64,000 nt of DNA from positions 1,116,001 through 1,180,000 of the forward strand of contig JACKBQ010000002.1 of the NCBI GenBank assembly GCA_020634455.1, given 5' to 3'. Positions 16,688 through 24,504 of this stretch are shown in pieces. Position 1 is the stretch's first letter. Each line of letters opens with the position of its first letter. Origin of the DNA: Ardenticatenaceae bacterium. GTDB taxonomy: Bacteria > Chloroflexota > Anaerolineae > Promineifilales > Promineifilaceae. The notes under the pieces were generated by a model that made no database searches, was not told the origin of the DNA, and was given only the letters and a program-made list of their open reading frames with translations. The translations under genes and the position numbers were made by a program.

Positions 16688-19180
16688 TTAAGAAGGCGAT
16701 GTACCTGCCGGGGGAATCTTGTGCATGGGAGGGCGAGACGGCCGTTTTATCACCTGAGGTCGCACTGGGTGCAAAGCCGCCTCCAGCACCTCGTTGACCT
16801 TCTCTACCAGTACAAATTCCAAATCCTCACGCAGCTTTTCCGGGATGTTTTCCAGGTCCCGCTCGTTTTTCTTGGGTAAGACAAATCGTTTGATGCCCGC
16901 CCGGCGCGCTGCCAAAGCCTTTTCACGGATGCCGCCTACGGGCAGCACCCGGCCCCGCAGCGTAATTTCGCCTGTCATGCTTACGTCCCGGTAAATGGGC
17001 CGATTGGTGAAGGCAGAAATAAGCGCCGACGTGAGCGAGACGCCCGCCGATGGCCCATCTTTGGGCACGGCACCTTCTGGTAGGTGAATGTGGATGTCAG
17101 TCTTCTCGAACCGCTCACTGTCGATGCCTAGCGCTTCTGCCTGGCTGCGGGTGTAGGTGAGGGCAGCACGGGCGCTCTCTTGCATCACGTCGCCGAGCTG
17201 GCCGGTGAGCGTTAAATTGCCCTTGCCGGGCATCAGGTTCACCTCAATGAACAGGATGTCGCCCCCGGCGGCAGTCCAGGCCGCGCCAGTGGCAATGCCC
17301 ACCTGATCATCCTCTTGCAGCATTTCCTGGCTGAAGCGGGGCGGGCCGAGTAATGCTTCTACCGTTTTGCCGTCGATCTGAGTGGGATACGGCCGTTCTT
17401 CAGCCACATCCCGCGCAATTTTACGACACACATTCGCCACCTCCCGCTCCAAATTCCGCACCCCTGCCTCCTGCGTGTACGAGCGTACTACCGTTTGCAA
17501 ACCATCATCCGTAAATGCTAGGTCCAGCGCTTCCAAACCGTGCGCCTCTAGCTGCTGCCCTGCCAAAAATTGGCGGCAAATCTCCAGCTTCTCTTCTTCC
17601 AGGTAGCCAGAAAACTCAATGATTTCCATCCGGTCTTGCAGCGCCGGGGGAATCGTGTCCAGGTAGTTGGCGGTGGTAATAAACAAAATTTGCGACAGAT
17701 CGTAATCCAAATCCAGATAATGATCGGCAAAGCTGTAATTTTGTTCCGGGTCCAGCACTTCGAGCAGGGCAGCCGACGGGTCGCCGCGGAAATCGTTACC
17801 CAGCTTGTCAATTTCGTCCAGCATGAAGAGCGGATTGCGCGTGCCGGCCCGCTTCATCGCCTGAATAATGCGGCCGGGCAGCGCCCCAATATAGGTGCGG
17901 CGATGGCCCCGAATCTCGGCCTCGTCGCGCACGCCGCCCAGGCTGATGCGCACAAATTCCCGCCCCAATGCATTGGCAATGGAACGGCCGATCGAAGTCT
18001 TGCCAGTTCCTGGGGGGCCAACAAAGCACAAAATTGGGCTGCGCATTTTGTCAGAAGCGATCTTTTTGACGGCAATAAATTCCAGAATACGGTCTTTCAC
18101 CTTTTCCAGGCCGTAATGGTCTTGGTCCAGCACTTCAGCGGCGTGGGCAACGTCCAGGTTGTCTTCAGATGTTTCTAGCCAGGGCAGCGACAGCACCCAA
18201 TCAATGTAGGTGCGGATAATGCCCACTTCCGGCGACATCGGCGGCATTGCGCCCAAACGGGCAATCTCTTTGTCAATTTTGGCCCGCACTTCGTCGGGCA
18301 GGGGCTTGGCGGCAGCCATCTCGCGCACTTCGGAGATTTCCTGGCTGAACAGGTCGCCTTCGCCCAGCTCGCCTTGGATGACGCGCATCTGCTCCCGCAG
18401 AAAATGTTCGCGCTGGGAGCGATCCATCTCTTGCTGTACGCGGGAATGAATCTGGTCTTCCAGCTCCAGCACTTCCAGTTCTTTGGCCAACAGCATGCTT
18501 ACTTTTTGCAGTCGCTCGTTGGGATCAAACGTTTCCAGCACGTCCTGACGCATTTCGATGGGGATGTTTAGGGTGGAGGCGACAAAATCAGCCAGCCAAC
18601 CCGGTTCGTCAATGTTGATGGCGAAGGTGTAGGCGTCTTCCGGCATGTTGCGATTGAGCATGACGGTTTTCTCGAACAGGGTGAGGACGGCCCGCATGAG
18701 CGCTTCGGTGCTGCGGTCCCAATCCATCGGTTCGTAAATCACTTTGGCCTTGACGCGAATGTACGGTTCCCATTGGGTAAACTCGACGATTTCGACCCGA
18801 CGGCGGCCCTGAGCCAGCACGCTGGTGCTGTTGTCTGGCATTTTGAGAGCTTTGCCAATGGTGATTTCGGTGCCCAGGCTGAAGATGTCGCTGGCGGTGG
18901 GATCGGGTACGTCGCTGTCACGTTGGGCGGCGACGACCATGTTTTCATCGTTGGCAATGGCGGCTTTGACGGCGGCCAGGGAGCGTTCACGACCCACAAA
19001 GAGGGGCATGACCATCTGGGGGAAGAGGACTATGTCCCGCAGGGGCAAGAAGGCAAGCTCGATGAAACCATCTGAATCGGCCGTTTCCGCGCGTTGGGGG
19101 AAGAGATCGTCTTCCAGGCCGGGCATGGCGTCGAGTAAATCTGGATATTGGCCGAAGCCGAATTCTTCGTCTAGGGACAT
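16688..19180 (-). CDS. lon: ATP-dependent protease Lon
   Basis: A cytoplasmic AAA+ serine protease degrading damaged and regulatory proteins, 830 residues. The order is an N-terminal substrate-binding domain (LPLRDIVLFPQMVMPLFVGRERS), a coiled region, the AAA+ module with GPPGTGKTS (Lys394) and LFMLDEIDKLG, and the protease domain with catalytic Ser711 in KDGPSAGVS and Lys754 in GGIREKALAARRAG. An acidic extension of about 40 residues precedes the conserved N-terminus. The start at 19180 (MSLDEEFGFG) is chosen because the open frame upstream of it crosses a dispersed repeat and translates to unrelated text. It lies 68 bases after folC on the same strand. Confidence 0.95.
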   Translation of the reverse strand: MSLDEEFGFGQYPDLLDAMPGLEDDLFPQRAETADSDGFIELAFLPLRDIVLFPQMVMPLFVGRERSLAAVKAAIANDENMVVAAQRDSDVPDPTASDIFSLGTEITIGKALKMPDNSTSVLAQGRRRVEIVEFTQWEPYIRVKAKVIYEPMDWDRSTEALMRAVLTLFEKTVMLNRNMPEDAYTFAINIDEPGWLADFVASTLNIPIEMRQDVLETFDPNERLQKVSMLLAKELEVLELEDQIHSRVQQEMDRSQREHFLREQMRVIQGELGEGDLFSQEISEVREMAAAKPLPDEVRAKIDKEIARLGAMPPMSPEVGIIRTYIDWVLSLPWLETSEDNLDVAHAAEVLDQDHYGLEKVKDRILEFIAVKKIASDKMRSPILCFVGPPGTGKTSIGRSIANALGREFVRISLGGVRDEAEIRGHRRTYIGALPGRIIQAMKRAGTRNPLFMLDEIDKLGNDFRGDPSAALLEVLDPEQNYSFADHYLDLDYDLSQILFITTANYLDTIPPALQDRMEIIEFSGYLEEEKLEICRQFLAGQQLEAHGLEALDLAFTDDGLQTVVRSYTQEAGVRNLEREVANVCRKIARDVAEERPYPTQIDGKTVEALLGPPRFSQEMLQEDDQVGIATGAAWTAAGGDILFIEVNLMPGKGNLTLTGQLGDVMQESARAALTYTRSQAEALGIDSERFEKTDIHIHLPEGAVPKDGPSAGVSLTSALISAFTNRPIYRDVSMTGEITLRGRVLPVGGIREKALAARRAGIKRFVLPKKNERDLENIPEKLREDLEFVLVEKVNEVLEAALHPVRPQVIKRPSRPPMHKIPPAGTSPS

Positions 19181-19192
19181 AGATTTTTCCAA

Positions 19193-19220
19193 TGATTGGC
19201 CACAGAGGGCACAGAGAATT
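19193..19220. repeat. CCACAGAGGGCACAGAG repeat, half copy
   Basis: A single arm of the repeat seen in full at 55039-55108, in the folC-lon gap. Confidence 0.5.
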
Positions 19221-19248
19221 TTGAGATTGCTTGCATGGTCTGTGGCTG

Positions 19249-20685
19249 TTAAAGGGATTGATGCGTTACTTTGTTCGCCAACAGTTGGGATTGTAGACTT
19301 TCCCACTGATTTAGCAAATCTCCAACGACGACGATGGAGCCGGTGACGCAGATGAGATCGCTGGGTTGGGCTTGCTGCCAGGTGGTGGTGAGGGCGGTGT
19401 GCATGTCAGGAACGGCCGTAACCACAAACCCCAATTCTGCCGCAATTGCTGCCAACTGTTCTGGCGTGGCGCTGCGGGGGTGGCTGGCGGTGGTCATGGC
19501 GGTGTGGTGAGCCAGCGGCAGCAGGTCGGCCAGCATGTGCGGCACGTCTTTGTCGGCAGGTGTGCCAAAGATGAGCCAGAGCCGGTTGTACTGAAAGCTG
19601 TGGTGCAGCGCGTCGCGCAGCTTACGGATGGCGTCCGGGTTGTGTGCGCAATCGACCAGTAGCGCGGGCGTCTTGGCGTCGCCAGGGTGGATGAGATCGA
19701 GCCGACCGGGCCATTTGACGCTGGCGAATCCGGCCTGCAAGACGGGCAGGGTGAGTTTGGGGAACTGTTTTTGCACGTGCTGCAAGGCGACCAGGGCCAC
19801 AGTTCCATTTTCTAATTGGTGCTCGCCACCTAGCGGCAAGGTAAATTGGGTGCCGTCGGGAATCAACTCTGGGGCGGCGCTGTGGCTGATGGTGAGGGTT
19901 TGCTGGGTAGGGTGGTTGACCTCGTTGCCCGCGTACTGCCAATCTTGCCCTACGATGGTGAGGCCGCAGCCCCGTTCCTGGGTGATTTCTTGCAGCCTGG
20001 CCAGTGCGTCTGGCTCCTGGTTGGCGGTGACCACGGGAATGCCGGGTTTGATGATGCCACCTTTTTCGTAGGCAATTTGCGTGAGCGTGTTGCCCAACAG
20101 TTCGGTATGGTCCAGGCTGAGCCGGGTGATGACGGAGACGAGCGGGGTGATGACGTTGGTGGCGTCCAGACGCCCGCCCAGCCCCACTTCGACGACGGCG
20201 ACGTCTACGCCAACTTCGGCAAAGTGCAGAAAGGCGATGGCGGTTAAAATCTCGAACCAGGTGATGTCCGGGAACTCATTTTCCAGGGCGCGAATTTTGT
20301 TGATCTGGCGGGTGAACTGTGGTTGAGAAATACGGCCGTCTGCATCATCTGGTGTTAAAATACGAATCCGTTCGCGGAAATCTTGCAGGTGGGGGGAGGT
20401 ATAAAGGCCGACGGTGTAGCCTGCGGCGCGCAGCGTGAAGGCGCAGATGGCGGCAGTGGAGCCTTTGCCCTTGGTGCCCGCAATGTGAATGGCAGGCAGG
20501 TTTGCATGGGGATTGCCCAGGGCTTCCATGAGGCGGCGGGGGCGGGTGTGGTCCAGCTTGCTGGCCATGTACCGGTCCTGTTTTTTGGCCTCAAAGTTGA
20601 TAAAACTATAGAGAAAATCTAACGCTTGCTCGTAATCAGCCGCGTTGGACAAAGGTTCTGTGGGGTCAGTTGCTGGATTGTTCAT
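19249..20685 (-). CDS. folC: Bifunctional folylpolyglutamate/dihydrofolate synthase
   Basis: Adds glutamate to folates (and possibly to dihydropteroate). The ATP-binding loop is AGTKGKGSTAA and the Mur-ligase family motifs follow: VVEVGLGGRLDATN, the SLDHTELLG histidine motif and LVDCAHNPDAI in the C-terminal domain. Length 478 is slightly above the usual 420-440, owing to an N-terminal extension. The ATG at 20685 (MNNPATDPTEP) is preferred; the frame remains open to 20778 through repeat sequence without a convincing start. It precedes lon on the same strand. Confidence 0.93.
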   Translation of the reverse strand: MNNPATDPTEPLSNAADYEQALDFLYSFINFEAKKQDRYMASKLDHTRPRRLMEALGNPHANLPAIHIAGTKGKGSTAAICAFTLRAAGYTVGLYTSPHLQDFRERIRILTPDDADGRISQPQFTRQINKIRALENEFPDITWFEILTAIAFLHFAEVGVDVAVVEVGLGGRLDATNVITPLVSVITRLSLDHTELLGNTLTQIAYEKGGIIKPGIPVVTANQEPDALARLQEITQERGCGLTIVGQDWQYAGNEVNHPTQQTLTISHSAAPELIPDGTQFTLPLGGEHQLENGTVALVALQHVQKQFPKLTLPVLQAGFASVKWPGRLDLIHPGDAKTPALLVDCAHNPDAIRKLRDALHHSFQYNRLWLIFGTPADKDVPHMLADLLPLAHHTAMTTASHPRSATPEQLAAIAAELGFVVTAVPDMHTALTTTWQQAQPSDLICVTGSIVVVGDLLNQWESLQSQLLANKVTHQSL

Positions 20686-20802
20686 AACGGGCGATTGTAG
20701 CCAATTGTGGCGATTGATGGAAGAGGGCGAAAGTGGCAAGTTGCAGGTTGCAAGTAGCAGGTAAACCAAACTCGCCACCAGCCACTATTACAGGAGTTCA
20801 AA

Positions 20803-21189
20803 ATGGAATTTGTTGTTGTTTTGCATGAAGGGCTGTCGAACATGGCCTGGATGTTTTTTTTGGCGATTGGTTTGTGGGGGTTGGTGCGGGCGATTCGGGG
20901 GCTGCCGGTGGATGGCAGTTATTTGGGCGCGGCGGCGATTGGGCAGGGGCTGTTTTTGTTGCAGTCGCTGATTGGGGTGATTTTGTGGGTAAACGGCCGT
21001 CTCGGTTCCCTGGCTCGTCCAGAAGTACACGTCTTATATGGCGCGTTTGTTATTGTCTTTTTGCCGTTCATTTACTTCACCGCCCTGCGCGGCGACGATT
21101 CAAACCGGGGGCAATGGGTGCTGGCGTTTAGCAACCTGTTCCTCTTTGGCGTAGCCTTGCGTTTAATTACGACTGGCTTGCTTGGTTGA
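20803..21189 (+). CDS. Small integral membrane protein, four predicted helices
   Basis: I do not recognise the family. The 128 residues contain four hydrophobic stretches at about 12-32, 41-63, 76-94 and 103-126, with a positively charged RAIRG loop after the first. The ATG has a clear AGGAG a few bases upstream. It stands alone, divergent from folC and converging with the next gene. Confidence 0.6.
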   Translation: MEFVVVLHEGLSNMAWMFFLAIGLWGLVRAIRGLPVDGSYLGAAAIGQGLFLLQSLIGVILWVNGRLGSLARPEVHVLYGAFVIVFLPFIYFTALRGDDSNRGQWVLAFSNLFLFGVALRLITTGLLG

Positions 21190-21257
21190 TCATTCATAGC
21201 CGCAGTTTCTTGCTGCGCATTGTATGCTGTTGCGCGGAAAGAATCCGTGGCTACGCA

Positions 21258-21698
21258 TCAGGTTTGGAACCAGAGGCCTTCGATGTGGTAGCGTCCGGGT
21301 TCGATTTTTTCAATCTTCAGGCGGACGAAGCGGCCGGGAGCGACTTCTTGGTTGGTGGTGAGGCTAGGATCAATCACGCTCAGGTCAAACACCTCCGCCA
21401 ATCCATCCGCCTGCACCTGCAGATGGCATTCCAGTGAATCATCCAAAAAGCCCGGCGTGTACAGATAATATTCCCCCTCAAGTTCCACCTCTGGTCGAAT
21501 GGCCATCACCTCACGGCACTGCTCAAGCTGCGCTTCGCTGAGGGATGTTGTTTCGACAGGCTGTTCTTCCAATGTTAGCGGTGTGGAAAAGCCAAAGAAG
21601 AAAAAGAAGATGGCAATTGCCAAGCACAGCAGTACCAGGCAACCTGCCGCAACCAGGGCCACAAGCAACACAGTATTGCTTCGACTTTCTTTGTTCAT
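21258..21698 (-). CDS. Single-pass membrane-anchored protein, unknown
   Basis: 146 residues: a short N-terminal tail, one strong membrane segment (about 10-37, rich in Leu/Ala/Phe) and an acidic domain outside or inside the membrane (QPVETTSLSEAQLEQCREVMAIRPEVELEG...). There are two Cys in the soluble part (QLEQC and DSLECHL) that could form a disulfide if it is exported. No known motif. It is 44 bases downstream of the enolase-superfamily gene's stop end on the other side of its start, and the same strand is used by that gene, which ends beyond it. Confidence 0.55.
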   Translation of the reverse strand: MNKESRSNTVLLVALVAAGCLVLLCLAIAIFFFFFGFSTPLTLEEQPVETTSLSEAQLEQCREVMAIRPEVELEGEYYLYTPGFLDDSLECHLQVQADGLAEVFDLSVIDPSLTTNQEVAPGRFVRLKIEKIEPGRYHIEGLWFQT

Positions 21699-21742
21699 AA
21701 TTTCCGCTTGCGTAGGGCAATCGTGCGCTATGGCCCTACTGG

Positions 21743-22933
21743 CTATGGCCCGACAGGATTTTCTACCATTTCTAGATGGAGCTTGTCACCTTCGTAAGGA
21801 TAATTAGCCACGACGGCCTCGTCCAGCTCAACGCCCAGGCCGGGTTCAGTGGGGGGGATGATGTAGCCGTCTTGCCATTGCAGGGGCTTTTTGAGGATTC
21901 TGGCATGGAAGTCGCCCCAATCTAGAATGCTTTCCTGGATGAGAAAGTTGGGCGAACAGGTGCTGAGCTGGATGTCGGCCGCGGCGGCGATGGGGCCGCA
22001 GTAGAGGTGTGGGGCAATCTGGATGTAGTGGGCCTCGGCCATGCTGGCGATCTTTTTGCCCTCCAACAGCCCGCCAACGCGCCCCAGAGCCATCTGCCAG
22101 ATGGCTGCAGAGCGATGGTGCAGCAGCTGGGCAAATTCGTACTTGGTGGCCAACCGTTCCCCTGTAGCGATGGGAATGCTGGTGGCGCGGGCCACTTCGG
22201 CCATCTCGATGGGATTGTCAGGCGGGGTGGGTTCTTCTAACCAGAGCGGATAGTACTTTTCCAGCCGTTTGGCCAGGCGGATGGCGGCGCTGGGGGTCAT
22301 CTGGCCGTGGGTGCCAAAGAGTAGATCGGCCCGGCTGCCCACCGCTTCGCGCAGCGTCTTGACGAAATTTTCGGCGTGGTCGAGCGCTTCCAGGGAGAGC
22401 TGGCGCGGGTCGAAGGCGGAGTAGTAGCTAACGGGGTCGAATTTTACGGCCGTAAATCCCCACGCCACATACGCCAAAGCCCGTTTTGCCGCCAGTTCAG
22501 CATCCCGGTACACGTCCGTTTCATCCTCTGGCTGGGGGTAGATGTAGGTGTAGGAGCGCAGCTTTTCATGCACCTGGCCACCCAGCAGGGCGTAGGCAGG
22601 CTTGTTCACCTCCTTGCCGATGATGTCCCAGCAGGCCATCTCGATGCCGCTGAGGATGCCCAAAATGGCGGTGTCGGGCCGCTGCGTGTAACCACTGGAG
22701 TAGATGATGCGCCACAGCCGTTCAATCTGAAACGGGTCCGCGCCGATGACGTGCCGTTCACATACATCCTCGATCATTTGGGCGACGACGTGGGGGTGGA
22801 AGGGGACGGAGTACACCTCGCCGTAGCCCACCACGCCGCCATCGGTGAGGAGCTTGAGGAAAATCCAGTAGCGCCCGCCAAAGTGGGGTGGTGGTACGCC
22901 AACGACGAATGTTTCGACAGAGGCAATTTTCAT
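21743..22933 (-). CDS. Enolase-superfamily sugar-acid dehydratase (mandelate racemase/galactonate dehydratase type)
   Basis: Likely dehydrates an aldonic or aldaric acid. The capping domain (MKIASVETFVVGVPPPHFGGRYWIFLKLLTDGGVVGYGEVY) and barrel are complete in 396 residues. Two metal ligands are clear: Glu in LWLEEPTPPDN and Glu in IATGERLATK. Where the first ligand Asp is expected, the text is LLFGTHGQMT, so a Gly or Thr stands there with His two positions on, as in the His position of galactonate dehydratases. The start has AGGAG seven bases upstream. It is not a convincing menC, despite the superfamily and the menaquinone genes nearby: its closest motifs are of the acid-sugar type. Confidence 0.8.
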   Translation of the reverse strand: MKIASVETFVVGVPPPHFGGRYWIFLKLLTDGGVVGYGEVYSVPFHPHVVAQMIEDVCERHVIGADPFQIERLWRIIYSSGYTQRPDTAILGILSGIEMACWDIIGKEVNKPAYALLGGQVHEKLRSYTYIYPQPEDETDVYRDAELAAKRALAYVAWGFTAVKFDPVSYYSAFDPRQLSLEALDHAENFVKTLREAVGSRADLLFGTHGQMTPSAAIRLAKRLEKYYPLWLEEPTPPDNPIEMAEVARATSIPIATGERLATKYEFAQLLHHRSAAIWQMALGRVGGLLEGKKIASMAEAHYIQIAPHLYCGPIAAAADIQLSTCSPNFLIQESILDWGDFHARILKKPLQWQDGYIIPPTEPGLGVELDEAVVANYPYEGDKLHLEMVENPVGP

Positions 22934-22948
22934 GGACTACTCCTTGGT

Positions 22949-22983
22949 TTTTATCCGCAGATTTCACAGATTACGCAGATTTA
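22949..22983. repeat. ATCCGCAGATTTCACAGATT repeat
   Basis: A direct-repeat-like segment (CGCAGATTT, CACAGATTA, CGCAGATTT) between the MFS stop and the dehydratase start. Relatives occur at 29450-29480 (inside menD), 47337-47375, 56385-56412 and 61337-61397. Confidence 0.6.
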
Positions 22984-24203
22984 GGATTTTTCTGCAAGGG
23001 TGAAAAGTACACCCAGAGGACGGATAGTAACAAACCTGTGCTGGAGATGGCAACGGCCGTTCTCAAGCCAAACCATTCGCCAAACATGCCACCCAGCAGC
23101 GCGCCCACCGGCAGTGCGCCAAAGCCGATGAACAGCCCAGTGGCATTCACCCGTCCCAGAAATTCATCTGGGGTGAGCGATTGGGCCAGGCTGTCGTAGC
23201 CGATGTTGTACACAGTGTTGCCAAAACCGCTGAATGATTGCCCCAACAGCAAAATAACGCCAGCCAGCCAGGGCGTGCCGAAGGCAAACGGCCGTGCCAA
23301 TGCCCCCACACCAATCAGCAGGGAGCCAAGAATCACCATCTTTCCCAGGCCAAACCGCTTGGCGGCGCGTCGGCCCCAGGCAGCGGCGGCCAGTCCCGCC
23401 AGGCTGCCCACCGCAAAAATGACGCCGACAAACGTAGCGGGCAGTCCTAAATGGAGCAGGTACAGAATCAGCAAGGCATCGATCATGCCGCCAAAAAGCT
23501 GCATACTGCTGTTGTTGAGCAGCATGGGGCGCAGTTGGGCATGGTGCCGGATAAATGACAGGCCCTGCCGAACTTGTTGCCAGAAAGACGGCCGTTCCGA
23601 CACGGGTTTTGGCGCAGGTTCGCCCATTTTGATGCTGCCCAGCAAAACCGATGACAGCAAAAACGAGGCGGCATCAATCATCAGGGCAATCGGCGCGGTG
23701 AGCAGATCGATGAGGGTGGCGGCCAGGGCGGGGCCACTTAGCTCGATGAGCGAGTTGCTGGCGGAGAGCTTGCTGTACCCTTCCACTAAATTGTCACGGG
23801 AAATGAGGCCGGGTAAGAATGCTTCTTCGGCGACGTTGGCCAGCAGGGTAAGGCAGCCAACCAAAAAGGTGACAAGCAGCAGGTGGGGCCAGGTGAGTTG
23901 CCAAAACAGGACGGCCAGCGGCAGTGTGCCAATGAGGATGAGTCTGCCAATGTCGGCAATGATGAGGAGCGGCCGTTTACGCCGCTGATCGACAAACACA
24001 CCAACCGGCAGGCCAATCAGCAAATACGGCAGCGTTCCGGCCGCGGAGAGCAGCCCCATTTGCCCGGCAGTTGCCTCCAGCATCACCGCGCCAATGATGG
24101 GCAGCGCCAAAAAGGTAATGCCAGAGCCAAAGTCGGAAATAATGTTGGCGCTCCAAAAGCGCAAAAAGTTAGCGTGCCGCCAGAGTTTAGATGAAGATTT
24201 CAT
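22971..24203 (-). CDS. MFS transporter (multidrug/siderophore exporter-like)
   Basis: A 12-helix major facilitator, 410 residues, of the group with a LRFWSANIISDFGSGITFLALP start. It shows the loop 2-3 motif GLPVGVFVDQRRKRPLLI and repeated hydrophobic helices. The ATG at 24203 is chosen because the frame upstream translates to unrelated charged text. The stop falls in the CGCAGATTT repeat. Probable role is export of a small molecule; substrate unknown. It lies directly upstream of the sugar-acid dehydratase on the same strand, so uptake of an acid sugar is an alternative, but this MFS subgroup is usually an exporter. Confidence 0.8.
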   Translation of the reverse strand: MKSSSKLWRHANFLRFWSANIISDFGSGITFLALPIIGAVMLEATAGQMGLLSAAGTLPYLLIGLPVGVFVDQRRKRPLLIIADIGRLILIGTLPLAVLFWQLTWPHLLLVTFLVGCLTLLANVAEEAFLPGLISRDNLVEGYSKLSASNSLIELSGPALAATLIDLLTAPIALMIDAASFLLSSVLLGSIKMGEPAPKPVSERPSFWQQVRQGLSFIRHHAQLRPMLLNNSSMQLFGGMIDALLILYLLHLGLPATFVGVIFAVGSLAGLAAAAWGRRAAKRFGLGKMVILGSLLIGVGALARPFAFGTPWLAGVILLLGQSFSGFGNTVYNIGYDSLAQSLTPDEFLGRVNATGLFIGFGALPVGALLGGMFGEWFGLRTAVAISSTGLLLSVLWVYFSPLQKNPKSA

Positions 24204-24295
24204 GGAAATTGTGTATTGTTGAACAGTAAGGCGATAAATTGTAACGGTTTTGGCATGCTTTGCCTTGCTTAATTTTTGGTTGTCACGATTCTCAG

Positions 24296-24436
24296 CGAGA
24301 AGCATCCTTGAAGAGCAGTAATTTCCAGCCTGTTTGCCTCGTTCTCAAGACTCAGGTGGGCAAAGTTTTGAGAGATGCTTCGTTTTACTCAGCATAACAA
24401 GCTACCTTTGTCATGCTGAACGACGTGAAGCATCCC
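24296..24436. repeat. GATGCTTCG/GAAGCATC palindromic repeat region
   Basis: The 301-base gap between the MFS gene and the end of menE holds no gene. It contains GAGATGCTTCG...CTCAGCATAACA and TGTCATGCTGAACGACGTGAAGCATC (about 24374-24434), which can pair imperfectly, and a further AGAAGCATCCTTG upstream. Confidence 0.55.
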
Positions 24437-24504
24437 TGCGGCGTGAATATGGAATTTATCGCGAGGTTGGTTCGAAGGAATTTGTACGGCCGTTTGCGCC
24501 TCAA

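Noticed and set aside
17570..18178. A 202-codon plus-strand frame opposite lon
   Set aside because: Antisense to the Lon AAA+ domain; no domain or binding site of its own.
21743..22933. menC (o-succinylbenzoate synthase)
   Set aside because: It belongs to the same superfamily and lies near men genes, but its motifs (GTHGQ, LWLEEPTPPDN) match sugar-acid dehydratases, and a separate strand run of men genes does not include it.
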